64,000 bases of DNA. It comes from RGIG5681 sp034180345. Lineage in GTDB: Bacteria > Bacillota_I > Bacilli_A > Erysipelotrichales > Erysipelotrichaceae. Below the pieces are notes generated by a model. It was not told the origin of the DNA. It saw only the letters and a program-made list of their open reading frames with translations, and did no database searches. The DNA lies in assembly GCA_034180345.1 (NCBI GenBank), contig JAXFOQ010000021.1, positions 7,303 to 71,302 on the forward strand. The letters run 5' to 3'. A program made the translations under genes and the position numbers. Below, piece by piece: positions 26,437-35,418 of the stretch; position 1 is the first letter of the stretch, and each line of letters opens with the position of its first letter.

Positions 26437-27270
26437 ATGGCTATTAAAAAGTATAAGCCAACTACTCCTGGTAGACGCGGGATGACAGGTCTTACCTTTG
26501 AAGAAATTACAAAGAAAACTCCAGAAAAGAGTCTTTGTGTAAGTTTCTCAAAGTCTGGCGGTCGTAACAACACAGGAAGAATTACAACAAGACATCATGG
26601 CGGTGGACATAAACAACTTTACCGCTTAGTTGATTTCAAAAGAAATAAAGATGACATCATCGCTACAGTAAAGGCAATTGAATACGATCCAAATCGTAAT
26701 GCCAATATCGCCTTAGTATGTTATGCCGATGGTGAAAAACGCTATATTCTTGCTCCAAAAGATTTAAAGGTTGGAACAAAAATTATCAGTGGCGTTAAAG
26801 CTGATATTAAAGTTGGTAACTGTATGGAAATGGGTAATATGCCTGAAGGTACAATTATCCACAATATCGAATTAAAGGCTGGTAAGGGCGGACAACTTGC
26901 AAGAGCTGCCGGTTGTAGTGCTCAAATTCTTGGTTTCGAAAATAAATATGTAACTATTCGTTTATCAAGTGGCGAAGTTAGAAAATTATTCGCTAACTGC
27001 CGTGCAACTATCGGTCAAGTTGGTAATGAAGATTTCAGCTTAATTAATTATGGTAAAGCAGGACGCACTAGATGGTTAGGCATTAGACCTACAGTTCGTG
27101 GTTCTGTAATGAATCCAAACGATCACCCTCACGGTGGTGGTGAAGGACGCACTCCAATCGGTCGTAAATCACCTATGACTCCTTGGGGTAAAAAGGCTAT
27201 GGGTGTTAAAACTCGTAAAACAAAGAAAGCTTCTGATAAATTAATCGTTAGAAGAAGAAATGGTAAATAG
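26437..27270 (+). CDS. rplB: 50S ribosomal protein L2
   Basis: A 277-residue L2 with conserved RNA-binding motifs (GRNNTGRITTRHHGGGHK) and the C-terminal VRGSVMNPNDHPHGGGEGR segment essential for peptidyl transfer. AAGGAGG precedes ATG. Complete and typical. Confidence 0.98.
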   Translation: MAIKKYKPTTPGRRGMTGLTFEEITKKTPEKSLCVSFSKSGGRNNTGRITTRHHGGGHKQLYRLVDFKRNKDDIIATVKAIEYDPNRNANIALVCYADGEKRYILAPKDLKVGTKIISGVKADIKVGNCMEMGNMPEGTIIHNIELKAGKGGQLARAAGCSAQILGFENKYVTIRLSSGEVRKLFANCRATIGQVGNEDFSLINYGKAGRTRWLGIRPTVRGSVMNPNDHPHGGGEGRTPIGRKSPMTPWGKKAMGVKTRKTKKASDKLIVRRRNGK

Positions 27271-27287
27271 GAAAGGAGTAGATTAAC

Positions 27288-27557
27288 ATGAGTAGAAGTC
27301 TTAAAAAAGGGCCATTCTGTGATGAACACTTAATGAAAAAAGTTGAAGCATTGAATGCTGCTGGTAAAAAAGAAGTTATTAAAACTTGGTCTCGTAGATC
27401 AACAATCTTTCCTGAATTTGTTGAGCATACATTCGCTGTTCACAACGGTAAGGAACATGTTCCTGTTTATGTTACAGAAGATATGGTTGGTCATAAATTA
27501 GGTGAGTTCGTCTTGACACGCAAATTCGGTGGACATGGCGACGATAAGAAGGCATAG
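27288..27557 (+). CDS. rpsS: 30S ribosomal protein S19
   Basis: An 89-residue S19 (SRSLKKGPFCDEHLMKK; GHKLGEFVLTRKFGGH). GGAG RBS. Located between rplB and rplV as usual; sits at the 30S head next to S13. Confidence 0.97.
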   Translation: MSRSLKKGPFCDEHLMKKVEALNAAGKKEVIKTWSRRSTIFPEFVEHTFAVHNGKEHVPVYVTEDMVGHKLGEFVLTRKFGGHGDDKKA

Positions 27558-27567
27558 GAGGTAACAA

Positions 27568-28014
27568 ATGGCAGAAAAAGAAAAGAAGGCTAAAGCAACA
27601 ACTGCTAAGGCTACCAAAGCTAAAGCTACTAAGAAAGTAGCCAAGGCAACTAAAGCTGAAGTTGCCTCAGTAGATACAAATCGTACTGTTAAATCAACAG
27701 CTAAGACTGTAAGAATTGCCGCTCGTAAAGTTAGAATTGTTCTTGACTTAATCAGAGGCAAGAATGTTGATGAAGCACTTGCTATCTTAACATTTACACC
27801 AAATGCCGCTAGCGAACCAACACTTAAGGTTCTTAAGAGTGCCATCGCTAATGCTAAGCATAATCATCAATTAAATGAAGAAAAATTATTCGTTTGTGAG
27901 TGTTATGCAAATGAAGGTGTAACAATGAAACGCTTTAGACCACGCGCTAAAGGAAGTGCTGGTGCTATTATGAAGCGTACAAGCCACATCACGGTAGTGG
28001 TTAAGGAAAGATAG
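27568..28014 (+). CDS. rplV: 50S ribosomal protein L22 with Ala/Lys-rich N-terminal extension
   Basis: 148 residues, while the family usually has about 110-115. Residues 1-38 are a low-complexity run of KAT/KAK units; the conserved core begins near TVKSTAKTVRIAARKVRIVLDLIRG and ends with RPRAKGSAGAIMKRTSHITVVV, including the tunnel-lining hairpin. The start is supported by GGAGG in front of the ATG, so the extension is probably translated. It would project at the solvent face or bind RNA. Confidence 0.95.
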   Translation: MAEKEKKAKATTAKATKAKATKKVAKATKAEVASVDTNRTVKSTAKTVRIAARKVRIVLDLIRGKNVDEALAILTFTPNAASEPTLKVLKSAIANAKHNHQLNEEKLFVCECYANEGVTMKRFRPRAKGSAGAIMKRTSHITVVVKER

Positions 28015-28022
28015 GAGGAAGC

Positions 28023-28820
28023 ATGGGTCAAAAAGTAAGTCCAATTGGATTAAGAGTTGGTATTATCCGTGATTGGGAATCACGCTGGTATGCTGAAAAA
28101 GATTACGGTACATTACTTCAAGAAGATATTAAAATTCGTAAATTACTTGATAAAGAATGTGGCCGTGAATATTTTGTATCGCGTGTTGAAATCGAAAGAA
28201 GTAAAAATCGTGTGGTATTGATTGTTAGAACAGCTCGCCCTGGTATGTTTGTTGGTGAAGATGGTGCTAAAATCAATGCTTTAAAAACAAAAATTGAAAA
28301 AATGATCAGTGGTAAACAAGTAGAAATCAAGATTGTTGAAGTTGCTAACCCTGATTTAGATGCAAATCTTGTTGCGAATAAGATTGCTAAAATGTTAGAA
28401 GAGCGTCAAAGCTTCCGTACAGCTCAAAAACGCACTATCCAACAAACAATGAGATCTGGTGCTAAGGGTATTAAAACTTCAGTATCTGGTCGTTTAGGTG
28501 GTGCTGATATTGCTCGTGCTGAAGGATATTCAGAAGGTGTTACTCCTTTACATACATTAAGAAGTGATATTGATTATGCTTGGGCTGAAGCTATGACTAC
28601 TTATGGTAAATTAGGTGTTAAAGTTTGGATTTGCCGTGGTGAAGTTTTACCTGGTCAAATGGTTGTTGAACCTGAAAAACCTAAGATGCCTAATAGAGGT
28701 CGCAATGATCGTAAGCGTCATCGTCCTCAAAGAAATCGCTTTGAAAACAAAGAACAAAAGGCAGAAGCAGTTGCTAAGGAAGATGCTCCTGTTGAAACTA
28801 AGGAAAACGGAGGTAATTAA
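28023..28820 (+). CDS. rpsC: 30S ribosomal protein S3 with C-terminal extension
   Basis: 265 residues. The KH domain (RPGMFVGEDGAKINALK) and C-terminal S3 domain (SGRLGGADIARAEGYSEG, HTLRSDIDYAWAEA) are intact. The final 45 residues or so are a charged Lys/Arg/Glu tail absent from shorter homologues. It forms part of the mRNA entry channel. Confidence 0.97.
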   Translation: MGQKVSPIGLRVGIIRDWESRWYAEKDYGTLLQEDIKIRKLLDKECGREYFVSRVEIERSKNRVVLIVRTARPGMFVGEDGAKINALKTKIEKMISGKQVEIKIVEVANPDLDANLVANKIAKMLEERQSFRTAQKRTIQQTMRSGAKGIKTSVSGRLGGADIARAEGYSEGVTPLHTLRSDIDYAWAEAMTTYGKLGVKVWICRGEVLPGQMVVEPEKPKMPNRGRNDRKRHRPQRNRFENKEQKAEAVAKEDAPVETKENGGN

Positions 28821-28822
28821 TT

Positions 28823-29233
28823 ATGTTAATGCCTAATAGAACTAAATATCGCCGTCCACATCGCTTATCTTATGAGGGCAAATCAAAGGCTGGTCGTGAA
28901 GTTGCTTTTGGTGAATTTGGATTGGTAGCTTTAGATGGTGCTTATGTCAGCAATCGTCAAATTGAAGCAGCCCGTATTGCAATGACTCGTTATATGAACC
29001 GTGGTGGTAAGGTTTGGATTAAAATCTTCCCTCACTTAGCTATAACTAAGAAACCACTTGAAGTTCGTATGGGTAGTGGTAAAGGTGCTCCTGAAGGTTG
29101 GGTAGCAGTTGTTCAAAAAGGTCGCGTTATGTTTGAAATTGGCGGCGTTAGTGAAGAAATTGCTCGTGAAGCATTCAGACTTGCATCTCATAAACTACCA
29201 GTTAAATGTAAATTTATGAAGAAAGGTGAATAG
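28823..29233 (+). CDS. rplP: 50S ribosomal protein L16
   Basis: 136 residues beginning MLMPNRTKYRRPHR, with PEGWVAVVQKGRVMFEIGGV near the C-terminus. Starts two bases after rpsC, RBS GGAGG. Binds near the A-site tRNA and L27. Confidence 0.97.
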   Translation: MLMPNRTKYRRPHRLSYEGKSKAGREVAFGEFGLVALDGAYVSNRQIEAARIAMTRYMNRGGKVWIKIFPHLAITKKPLEVRMGSGKGAPEGWVAVVQKGRVMFEIGGVSEEIAREAFRLASHKLPVKCKFMKKGE

Positions 29234-29235
29234 TG

Positions 29236-29436
29236 ATGAATATTAAAGAAATCAGAGAAATGAAAAATGAAGCTCTTGAAGCAGAAATCGTTACTTTAAA
29301 AGAAGAACTATTTAACCTTCGCTTTGAAAGAGCTACCGGTTCAATTGAAAATCCGATGCGCATTCGCGAAATTCGTAAAACAATTGCTAGAATCAAAACA
29401 GTATTAACTGAAAGAAGTAATGTCAAGGAGGGCTAA
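29236..29436 (+). CDS. rpmC: 50S ribosomal protein L29
   Basis: A 66-residue two-helix L29 (IKEIREMKNEALEAEIVTLKEELFNLRFE). ATG at 29236 is chosen; an in-frame GTG three bases earlier overlaps the rplP stop. Sits at the tunnel exit beside L23. Confidence 0.95.
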   Translation: MNIKEIREMKNEALEAEIVTLKEELFNLRFERATGSIENPMRIREIRKTIARIKTVLTERSNVKEG

Positions 29437-29439
29437 TAG

Positions 29440-29703
29440 ATGGAAAGAAATACTAAGAGAAGAGTGTTACGCGGAAAAGTTGTTTCTGACAAAATGGATA
29501 AGACCATCGTTGTAGAAGTAAGTACGCACAAAAGCCATCCACTCTATGGCAAAAGAACTAAATTCAGTCGTAAATTTAAAGCCCATGATGAATTAAACGA
29601 AGCGAGAATTGGTGATTCTGTAATCATTACTGAAACTCGTCCATTATCTCGTGATAAACACTTCCGTTTAGTTAAAATCGTTGAAAAGGCTATTATTCTT
29701 TAG
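29440..29703 (+). CDS. rpsQ: 30S ribosomal protein S17
   Basis: An 87-residue OB-fold protein (RVLRGKVVSDKMDKTIVVEV; IGDSVIITETRPLSRDKHFRLV). Spaced three bases from rpmC and preceded by GGAGG. Primary 16S rRNA binder. Confidence 0.97.
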   Translation: MERNTKRRVLRGKVVSDKMDKTIVVEVSTHKSHPLYGKRTKFSRKFKAHDELNEARIGDSVIITETRPLSRDKHFRLVKIVEKAIIL

Positions 29704-29712
29704 GAGGTAAGT

Positions 29713-30081
29713 ATGATTCAAAATGAAACAAGATTAAAAGTTGCTGATAATACTGGTGCTAAAGAACTATTAGTTATTAGATGTTTAGGCGGCTCAAAAA
29801 GAAAATTCGCTAATATCGGTGATGTTGTTGTGTGTTCAGTAAAGATTGCACAACCTGGCGGATCTGTTAAAAAAGGCGATGTTGTTAAAGCGGTAATTGT
29901 TAGAACTAAATATGGTATTAGCCGTGAAAATGGTTCATTAATCAAATTTGATGATAACGCAGCCGTAATTATAAAAGATGATAAGACGCCAAAAGGAACT
30001 CGTATTTTCGGTCCTGTGGCGCGTGAACTTCGTGATAAAGAATATATGAAAATTGTATCTTTAGCACCAGAAGTATTATAG
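29713..30081 (+). CDS. rplN: 50S ribosomal protein L14
   Basis: 122 residues: MIQNETRLKVADNTGAKELLVIRCLGG and the C-terminal GTRIFGPVARELRDKEYMKIVSLAPEVL are the family signatures. It contacts L19 and the small subunit. RBS TAGGAGG. Confidence 0.98.
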   Translation: MIQNETRLKVADNTGAKELLVIRCLGGSKRKFANIGDVVVCSVKIAQPGGSVKKGDVVKAVIVRTKYGISRENGSLIKFDDNAAVIIKDDKTPKGTRIFGPVARELRDKEYMKIVSLAPEVL

Positions 30082-30093
30082 GAGGACTTTAAG

Positions 30094-30414
30094 ATGAATA
30101 TTAAAAAAGGTGATAAAGTTAAAGTCATTACAGGACATTACAAAGGTACCATCGGTGAAGTTGTTGAAGTCTTACCTAAAGTAGAAAAAGTAATTATCGA
30201 CGGTGTCAATATGGCTAAGAAACATTTAAAACCATCTCAAGTAAATCCTGATGGTGGTATTGTTGAAAAAGCTATGCCTATTCATGTATCAAATGTAATG
30301 CTTTATGATGCTAAAGCCAAAGTTGCAAGTCGTATTGGCTTTAAAGAAGAAAAAGGCAAAAAGGTTAGATATTATAAAAAATCTGGCAATGTAGTTAAAG
30401 GGGGTAAAAAATAA
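30094..30414 (+). CDS. rplX: 50S ribosomal protein L24
   Basis: A 106-residue protein with the KOW motif KKGDKVKVITGHYKGTIGEV at the N-terminus. Overlaps rplE by one base. Assembly initiator for the 50S subunit. Confidence 0.97.
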   Translation: MNIKKGDKVKVITGHYKGTIGEVVEVLPKVEKVIIDGVNMAKKHLKPSQVNPDGGIVEKAMPIHVSNVMLYDAKAKVASRIGFKEEKGKKVRYYKKSGNVVKGGKK

Positions 30415-30953
30415 TGAACCGCCTACACGAAAAATACAACAACGAAATTAGAGCTAACTTAGTTAGTAAATTCAATTACTCTTCAGTAATGCAAGCACCC
30501 AAACTTGAAAAGGTTGTTATTAACTTAGGTATTGGTGATGCGATCACAAATGCTAAAGCATTGGAAGAAGCAGTAACAGAATTAACAGCAATCGCTGGTC
30601 AAAAACCAGTTATTACTAAAGCTAAAAAATCAATCGCCAACTTCAAATTGCGTGAAGGTATGGAAATTGGTTGTAAGGTAACTTTGCGTGGTGAAAAAAT
30701 GTATGATTTCTTAGATAAATTATTCAATATTTCATTACCACGCGTGCGTGATTTTCACGGTGTCAGCAAGACTGCCTTTGATGGTCGTGGTAATTACACA
30801 CTTGGAGTTAAGGAACAAATTATATTCCCTGAAATTCAATACGATAAGGTACAACGCGTACGCGGTATGGACATCGTAATTGTTACATCAGCTAAAACAA
30901 ACGAAGAAGCGAAGGCATTATTAAGCGAACTTGGTATGCCGTTTGCTAAGTAG
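30414..30953 (+). CDS. rplE: 50S ribosomal protein L5
   Basis: 179 residues: NYSSVMQAPKLEKVVINLGIGDA and LPRVRDFHGVSKTAFDGRGNYTLGVKEQIIFPE are typical. Binds 5S rRNA. Coupled by a one-base overlap to rplX. Confidence 0.98.
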   Translation: MNRLHEKYNNEIRANLVSKFNYSSVMQAPKLEKVVINLGIGDAITNAKALEEAVTELTAIAGQKPVITKAKKSIANFKLREGMEIGCKVTLRGEKMYDFLDKLFNISLPRVRDFHGVSKTAFDGRGNYTLGVKEQIIFPEIQYDKVQRVRGMDIVIVTSAKTNEEAKALLSELGMPFAK

Positions 30954-30967
30954 GAGGAGAGAAAGTA

Positions 30968-31153
30968 ATGGCAAAAACATCAATGAAAGTCAAAGCTGCG
31001 CGTCCTGCTAAATTCTCAACTCGTGCTTACACTCGTTGCGAACGCTGTGGACGTCCACATTCTGTATTAAGAAAATATAAATTATGTCGTGTTTGCTTCC
31101 GTGAATTGGCTTATAAAGGTCAAATTCCAGGAGTTAAAAAGGCTAGTTGGTAA
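30968..31153 (+). CDS. rpsN: 30S ribosomal protein S14, zinc type
   Basis: A 61-residue short S14 with CERC and CRVC pairs, the zinc-binding (type Z) form; the longer zinc-independent paralogue is not in this window. GGAGG lies before the start. Confidence 0.96.
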   Translation: MAKTSMKVKAARPAKFSTRAYTRCERCGRPHSVLRKYKLCRVCFRELAYKGQIPGVKKASW

Positions 31154-31171
31154 AGGAGGAATTCAAGTAAG

Positions 31172-31573
31172 ATGAATATTACAGATCCTATTGCGGATAT
31201 GCTGACAAGAATCAGAAACGGTCTTGGTGCTACTCACGAAGAAGTTTCTATCCCTTACAGCAAAGTTAAAAGTGAAATTGCTAGAATTCTTAAAGAAGAA
31301 GGCTTTATCACAGACTATAAAATTACTGGAGAAACAGTAGTTACAAAACAAATCGTTGTAACACTAAAGTATGGCACTAATGGCCAAAAGGTTATTAATG
31401 GTATCAAGAGAATTTCTAAACCTGGTTTAAGAGTTTATGCAAATTCTGGTGAGTTACCAAGAGTGTTAAATGGCTTAGGTATCGCGATTATCTCAACATC
31501 TAGTGGTCTAATGACAGACCGTGATGCTCGTAAAAAACATATTGGCGGCGAAGTTGTTGCCTATGTGTGGTAA
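31172..31573 (+). CDS. rpsH: 30S ribosomal protein S8
   Basis: A 133-residue S8 (TDPIADMLTRIRNGLGA; GIAIISTSSGLMTDRDARKKHIGGEVVAYVW). In other bacteria S8 represses the spc operon; no mimic site was sought in detail here. Confidence 0.97.
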   Translation: MNITDPIADMLTRIRNGLGATHEEVSIPYSKVKSEIARILKEEGFITDYKITGETVVTKQIVVTLKYGTNGQKVINGIKRISKPGLRVYANSGELPRVLNGLGIAIISTSSGLMTDRDARKKHIGGEVVAYVW

Positions 31574-31589
31574 TTAAAGGAGAAATTAA

Positions 31590-32132
31590 ATGTCACGTAT
31601 CGGGAATAAAACGATTACCATTCCTTCTGGTGTAGAAATTACAATTAAAGAAGGTAATGAGGTGATGGTAAAAGGACCTAAAGGTACTTTAACGCGTCAA
31701 TTTAGTTCTTTAATCAACATTGAAGTTGAAAATGGAACTATCACTTGCAAGCGTGCAAATGAAGAAAAACACACTAAACAATTACATGGAACTACTCGTG
31801 CTTTACTTGCTAATATGATCGAAGGTGTTCATACTGGCTTTACTAAAGAACTTGAAGTTGTAGGTATTGGTTATAAAGCTGCCATCGCTGGAAATAAATT
31901 AACTTTAAACTTAGGTTATGCAAATCCAGTTGAATATATCGTTGAAGACGGTGTTACAGTTGAATGTCCAAAAATCACTGAAATTAAAGTAAGTGGTATC
32001 GACAAACAACGCGTTGGTGAAGTAGCTGCTAACATCCGTGGTTTTAGAAAACCTGAACCATATAAGGGTAAAGGTATTAAGTATAAGAATGAAATTATCC
32101 GTCGTAAAGAAGGTAAGACGGCTGCTAAGTAA
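31590..32132 (+). CDS. rplF: 50S ribosomal protein L6
   Basis: 180 residues, with SRIGNKTITIPSGVEI and the conserved ELEVVGIGYKAAI and RKPEPYKGKGIKY segments. Near the factor-binding site. Confidence 0.98.
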   Translation: MSRIGNKTITIPSGVEITIKEGNEVMVKGPKGTLTRQFSSLINIEVENGTITCKRANEEKHTKQLHGTTRALLANMIEGVHTGFTKELEVVGIGYKAAIAGNKLTLNLGYANPVEYIVEDGVTVECPKITEIKVSGIDKQRVGEVAANIRGFRKPEPYKGKGIKYKNEIIRRKEGKTAAK

Positions 32133-32150
32133 GGAAGGGAGTAGAGTAGT

Positions 32151-32507
32151 ATGTTAAAAAAGATTTCAAAAAATGAGACTAGATTAAGAAGACATGCCCG
32201 CCTAAGAAAGAAAATTTCAGGCACGGCTACTTGCCCAAGACTTAGCGTTTTCCGTTCTAATGCTCATATTCATTGTCAAATTATTGATGATGTTGCAGGA
32301 AAAACATTAGTTTCTTGCAGTACCGTTGAACTAAAGAGTGCTAATGGTGGCAATATTAGTGCTGCTGTTGAAGTAGGCAAAGAAATTGCTAAACGCGCTC
32401 TTGCAAATAATATCGAAACAGTTGTCTTTGATCGCGGTGGTTATTTATACCATGGGCGCATTAAAGCCTTAGCTGAAGCCGCTCGTGAAGCTGGCTTGAA
32501 ATTCTAG
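32151..32507 (+). CDS. rplR: 50S ribosomal protein L18
   Basis: 118 residues with RRHARLRKKISGTATCPRLSV and the C-terminal FDRGGYLYHGRIKALAEAAREAGLKF. Binds 5S rRNA with L5. Confidence 0.98.
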   Translation: MLKKISKNETRLRRHARLRKKISGTATCPRLSVFRSNAHIHCQIIDDVAGKTLVSCSTVELKSANGGNISAAVEVGKEIAKRALANNIETVVFDRGGYLYHGRIKALAEAAREAGLKF

Positions 32508-32516
32508 GAGGGACTT

Positions 32517-33035
32517 ATGGATAATAGAAAACCAAGAAGAAGAGAAGCTGTCGAAAAAGAATTTGAAGAAAGAGTAGTTACTATTAACCGTGTTTCAAAA
32601 ACAGTTAAGGGTGGACGCAGGATGCGTTTTACTGCTCTGGTTGTAATTGGAGATAAAAAGGGTCGTGTCGGTTACGGACTTGGTAAAGCCAACGAAGTAC
32701 CTGATGCAATTAAGAAGGCTCTTGAAGTTGCTAAAAAGAATGTTATTAGAATTCCACTTGTTAACGGACATACCACTATCCCACATCCAGTTATTGGAAA
32801 ATATGGTGCTGGTGAAGTAATCTTAAAACCTGCAACTGAAGGTACTGGTGTTATTGCTGGTGGTGCTATTCGTGCTATTCTTGAATTGGCTGGTGTAACT
32901 GATGTATTAACTAAATGCTTAGGTAGCCGCACTCCAATTAACATGGTTCATGCAACGATGGCAGCATTAGGCAACTTAAAAACTGTAAATGGCATTGCTC
33001 GTTTACGCGAAAAGAAAGTTGCAGAAATTAGATAA
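32517..33035 (+). CDS. rpsE: 30S ribosomal protein S5
   Basis: 172 residues: dsRNA-binding-like N-domain (FEERVVTINRVSKTVKGGRRMRF) and GKANEVPDAIKKA. Important for decoding accuracy. In most bacteria rpmD (L30) follows; here rplO starts 13 bases after the stop, so rpmD is missing at this place. Confidence 0.98.
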   Translation: MDNRKPRRREAVEKEFEERVVTINRVSKTVKGGRRMRFTALVVIGDKKGRVGYGLGKANEVPDAIKKALEVAKKNVIRIPLVNGHTTIPHPVIGKYGAGEVILKPATEGTGVIAGGAIRAILELAGVTDVLTKCLGSRTPINMVHATMAALGNLKTVNGIARLREKKVAEIR

Positions 33036-33047
33036 GGAGGCCGAGTT

Positions 33048-33488
33048 ATGAATTTATATGAATTAAAATATAACGAGGGTGCTCGTAAAACAATTAAACG
33101 CCTAGGACGCGGCCAAGGATCTGGTACTGGTAAAACTGCTGGTAAGGGTCATAAGGGTCAAAATGCTCGTTCTGGTGGAGGAGTTGCTATTGGATTTGAA
33201 GGTGGACAAACTCCTATCTATAAACGCATTCCTAAGCGTGGATTTACAAATTTTACCCGCAAAGTTTATACAGTTATTAATTTATCAGACTTAAACAAAT
33301 TCGAAGATGGTGCAACTGTTGATCCTGTTGTTCTAGTTGAATGTGGTTTAGTTAAGAAATTAAATGACGGTATTAAAGTCTTAGGCAAAGGAAGCTTAGA
33401 AAAGAAATTAGTGGTTAAATGCCATAAAATTTCTGTAAGTGCTAAAGAAGCTATTGAAAAAGTTGGTGGACAAGTAGAGGTATTATAA
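33048..33488 (+). CDS. rplO: 50S ribosomal protein L15
   Basis: 146 residues. The glycine-rich N-terminus (KRLGRGQGSGTGKTAGKGHKGQ) and C-terminal KCHKISVSAKEAIEKVGG are typical. AAGGAGG RBS. It directly follows rpsE because rpmD is absent, and lies just upstream of secY. Confidence 0.98.
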   Translation: MNLYELKYNEGARKTIKRLGRGQGSGTGKTAGKGHKGQNARSGGGVAIGFEGGQTPIYKRIPKRGFTNFTRKVYTVINLSDLNKFEDGATVDPVVLVECGLVKKLNDGIKVLGKGSLEKKLVVKCHKISVSAKEAIEKVGGQVEVL

Positions 33489-33489
33489 G

Positions 33490-34755
33490 ATGATTAAAAC
33501 TTTTGTAGAGATATTCCAAAATAAGGATATTCGAAAAAAGATTTTATTTACCTTATTAATGCTGTTTGTTTATCGCTTAGGAACAGCCATTGTTGTTCCT
33601 GGGATTAATACTTCATCAATTAATCTTAGCGGTAATTCATTATTGAATATGATGAGTTTACTTGGTGGTGGGGCAATATCTCATATGAGTATATTTGCCT
33701 TGGGTGTTGGACCATATATCACCGCAAGTATCATCATTCAACTGTTGAGTATGGATATTATTCCGTACTTAACAGATTTGACTAAGGAAGGTAAAAAAGG
33801 CCAACGCGAAATTGATAAGATTACGCGTTATGCAGGGGTTGTTATGGCGCTGGTTCAAAGTTTCTTCATTGTGCAAACATTACAAGCACAATATAAGATT
33901 ATTGAAAATCCTGGATTTACCTCTTATTTATATGTAGCTATTATTTTTACCGCAGGAACAATGTTCTTGCTTTGGATTGGTGATCAAATCACAACCAAGG
34001 GTATCGGTAATGGTGTTTCAATTATAATATTTGCAGGTATTGTTTCAGATATGCCATTTACATTCTCAACAGTATTTAAAGGTTTAACAGGAACTGATGC
34101 TGGTATGCTTAAATTCATTATTTATTTAATTATGTATTTAGTTATCATTATTCTAGTTACTGCTATGCAATTGGGACAACGCAAAATTCCAATTCAATAC
34201 ACTTCTTCAAGTGTTCAAAGCAGAAGTAAAGGTGATATGAATTATCTACCTTTAAAAATTAATAGCGCTTCAGTAATTCCAGTAATTTTCGCAAGTGCTT
34301 TAATTCAAGCTCCACAAATTATTCTTTCTTGGGTAAACCAAGGTTTATATCAAAAGTGGGCTAATATTTTAAGCTTTGATAAACCATATATATTGGTATT
34401 TTACGGAGTCTTGATTATTGTGTTTACATTCTTCTACACAAATATGCAAGTAGATCCAGCTAAAATTGCAGAAGATTTCAATAAACAAAATACTTATATC
34501 CCAGGCATAAGACCTGGTCGTGAAACAGAAGAATATGTTTCAAAGGTATTAAATCGAATTACCGTACTTGGCGCCTTGGCATTGACTGCGATTGCTTTAA
34601 TTCCTTATATTGTTACTAACTTAACTGGTATGAATATGCGTGCTGCTATTGGTGGTACTGGTATTATTATCGTAGTTGGTATTGCGATGGAAACTTATAA
34701 GCAACTTGTTGGTCAATTAACGCAAAAGGCATACAAAGGATTTATTGGCAAATAA
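33490..34755 (+). CDS. secY: preprotein translocase subunit SecY
   Basis: A 421-residue ten-span membrane channel. Plug and lateral-gate regions are recognisable (LLGGGAISHMSIFALGVGPYITASIIIQLL; MQVDPAKIAEDFNKQNTYIPGIRPG). It is the central pore of the Sec translocon with SecE (4363). No Shine-Dalgarno gap: it begins one base after the rplO stop, so coupling is likely. Confidence 0.98.
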   Translation: MIKTFVEIFQNKDIRKKILFTLLMLFVYRLGTAIVVPGINTSSINLSGNSLLNMMSLLGGGAISHMSIFALGVGPYITASIIIQLLSMDIIPYLTDLTKEGKKGQREIDKITRYAGVVMALVQSFFIVQTLQAQYKIIENPGFTSYLYVAIIFTAGTMFLLWIGDQITTKGIGNGVSIIIFAGIVSDMPFTFSTVFKGLTGTDAGMLKFIIYLIMYLVIIILVTAMQLGQRKIPIQYTSSSVQSRSKGDMNYLPLKINSASVIPVIFASALIQAPQIILSWVNQGLYQKWANILSFDKPYILVFYGVLIIVFTFFYTNMQVDPAKIAEDFNKQNTYIPGIRPGRETEEYVSKVLNRITVLGALALTAIALIPYIVTNLTGMNMRAAIGGTGIIIVVGIAMETYKQLVGQLTQKAYKGFIGK

Positions 34756-34765
34756 GGAGTGTTGC

Positions 34766-35416
34766 ATGAATATACTTATTATGGGTGCACCTGGTGCTGG
34801 TAAAGGCACTATGTCTGAAAAAATTGTTGATGAATATGGTATTGTACATATATCAACAGGAGATATTTTAAGGGCAGCCGTAAAAGAGGAAAGTGAATTA
34901 GGTTTAAAGGCTAAGGAATATATGGACAGGGGACAATTAGTTCCTGATCAACTAGTTGATAACATTATTCTGAATCGTTTAAACCAAGATGATATGACTG
35001 AGGGATTTTTGATGGATGGCTATCCACGGACTATTTCTCAAGCAGAATCATTTGAAAAAATTTTAAGTAAGGTTGGTAAACATATTGATTGTGTTATTAA
35101 TTTAGTGATTGATGAAGAAATGTTGGCTGATCGAATTACTGGAAGACGCGTTTGTCCGAAATGTAAAGCGATATATCACATCAATACTAAAAAGCCTACT
35201 AAGGTAGGAATTTGTGATGAATGTGGCGATGGTCTTATTCAACGTAAAGACGATACCTTAGAAAGCTTAAAGATTCGTCTTGAGGCATATCATAAACAAA
35301 CACAACCAATTATTGAACATTACAAGAAGCAGGGGTTGATTATCGATGTAGATGCCAATAATTCTGCATCTGAAGTCTTTAAAAATATCGCCAAAGCTTT
35401 GGAGAGTGTTAAATAA
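34766..35416 (+). CDS. adk: adenylate kinase
   Basis: A 216-residue long-lid adenylate kinase converting AMP and ATP to two ADP. P-loop GAPGAGKGT, AMP-site HISTGDILR, and LID domain with CPKC and CDEC cysteines that bind zinc. ATG at 34766 is chosen because MNILIMGAPGAGKG is the family start and GGAG precedes it. Usual position between secY and map. Confidence 0.96.
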   Translation: MNILIMGAPGAGKGTMSEKIVDEYGIVHISTGDILRAAVKEESELGLKAKEYMDRGQLVPDQLVDNIILNRLNQDDMTEGFLMDGYPRTISQAESFEKILSKVGKHIDCVINLVIDEEMLADRITGRRVCPKCKAIYHINTKKPTKVGICDECGDGLIQRKDDTLESLKIRLEAYHKQTQPIIEHYKKQGLIIDVDANNSASEVFKNIAKALESVK

Positions 35417-35418
35417 AA

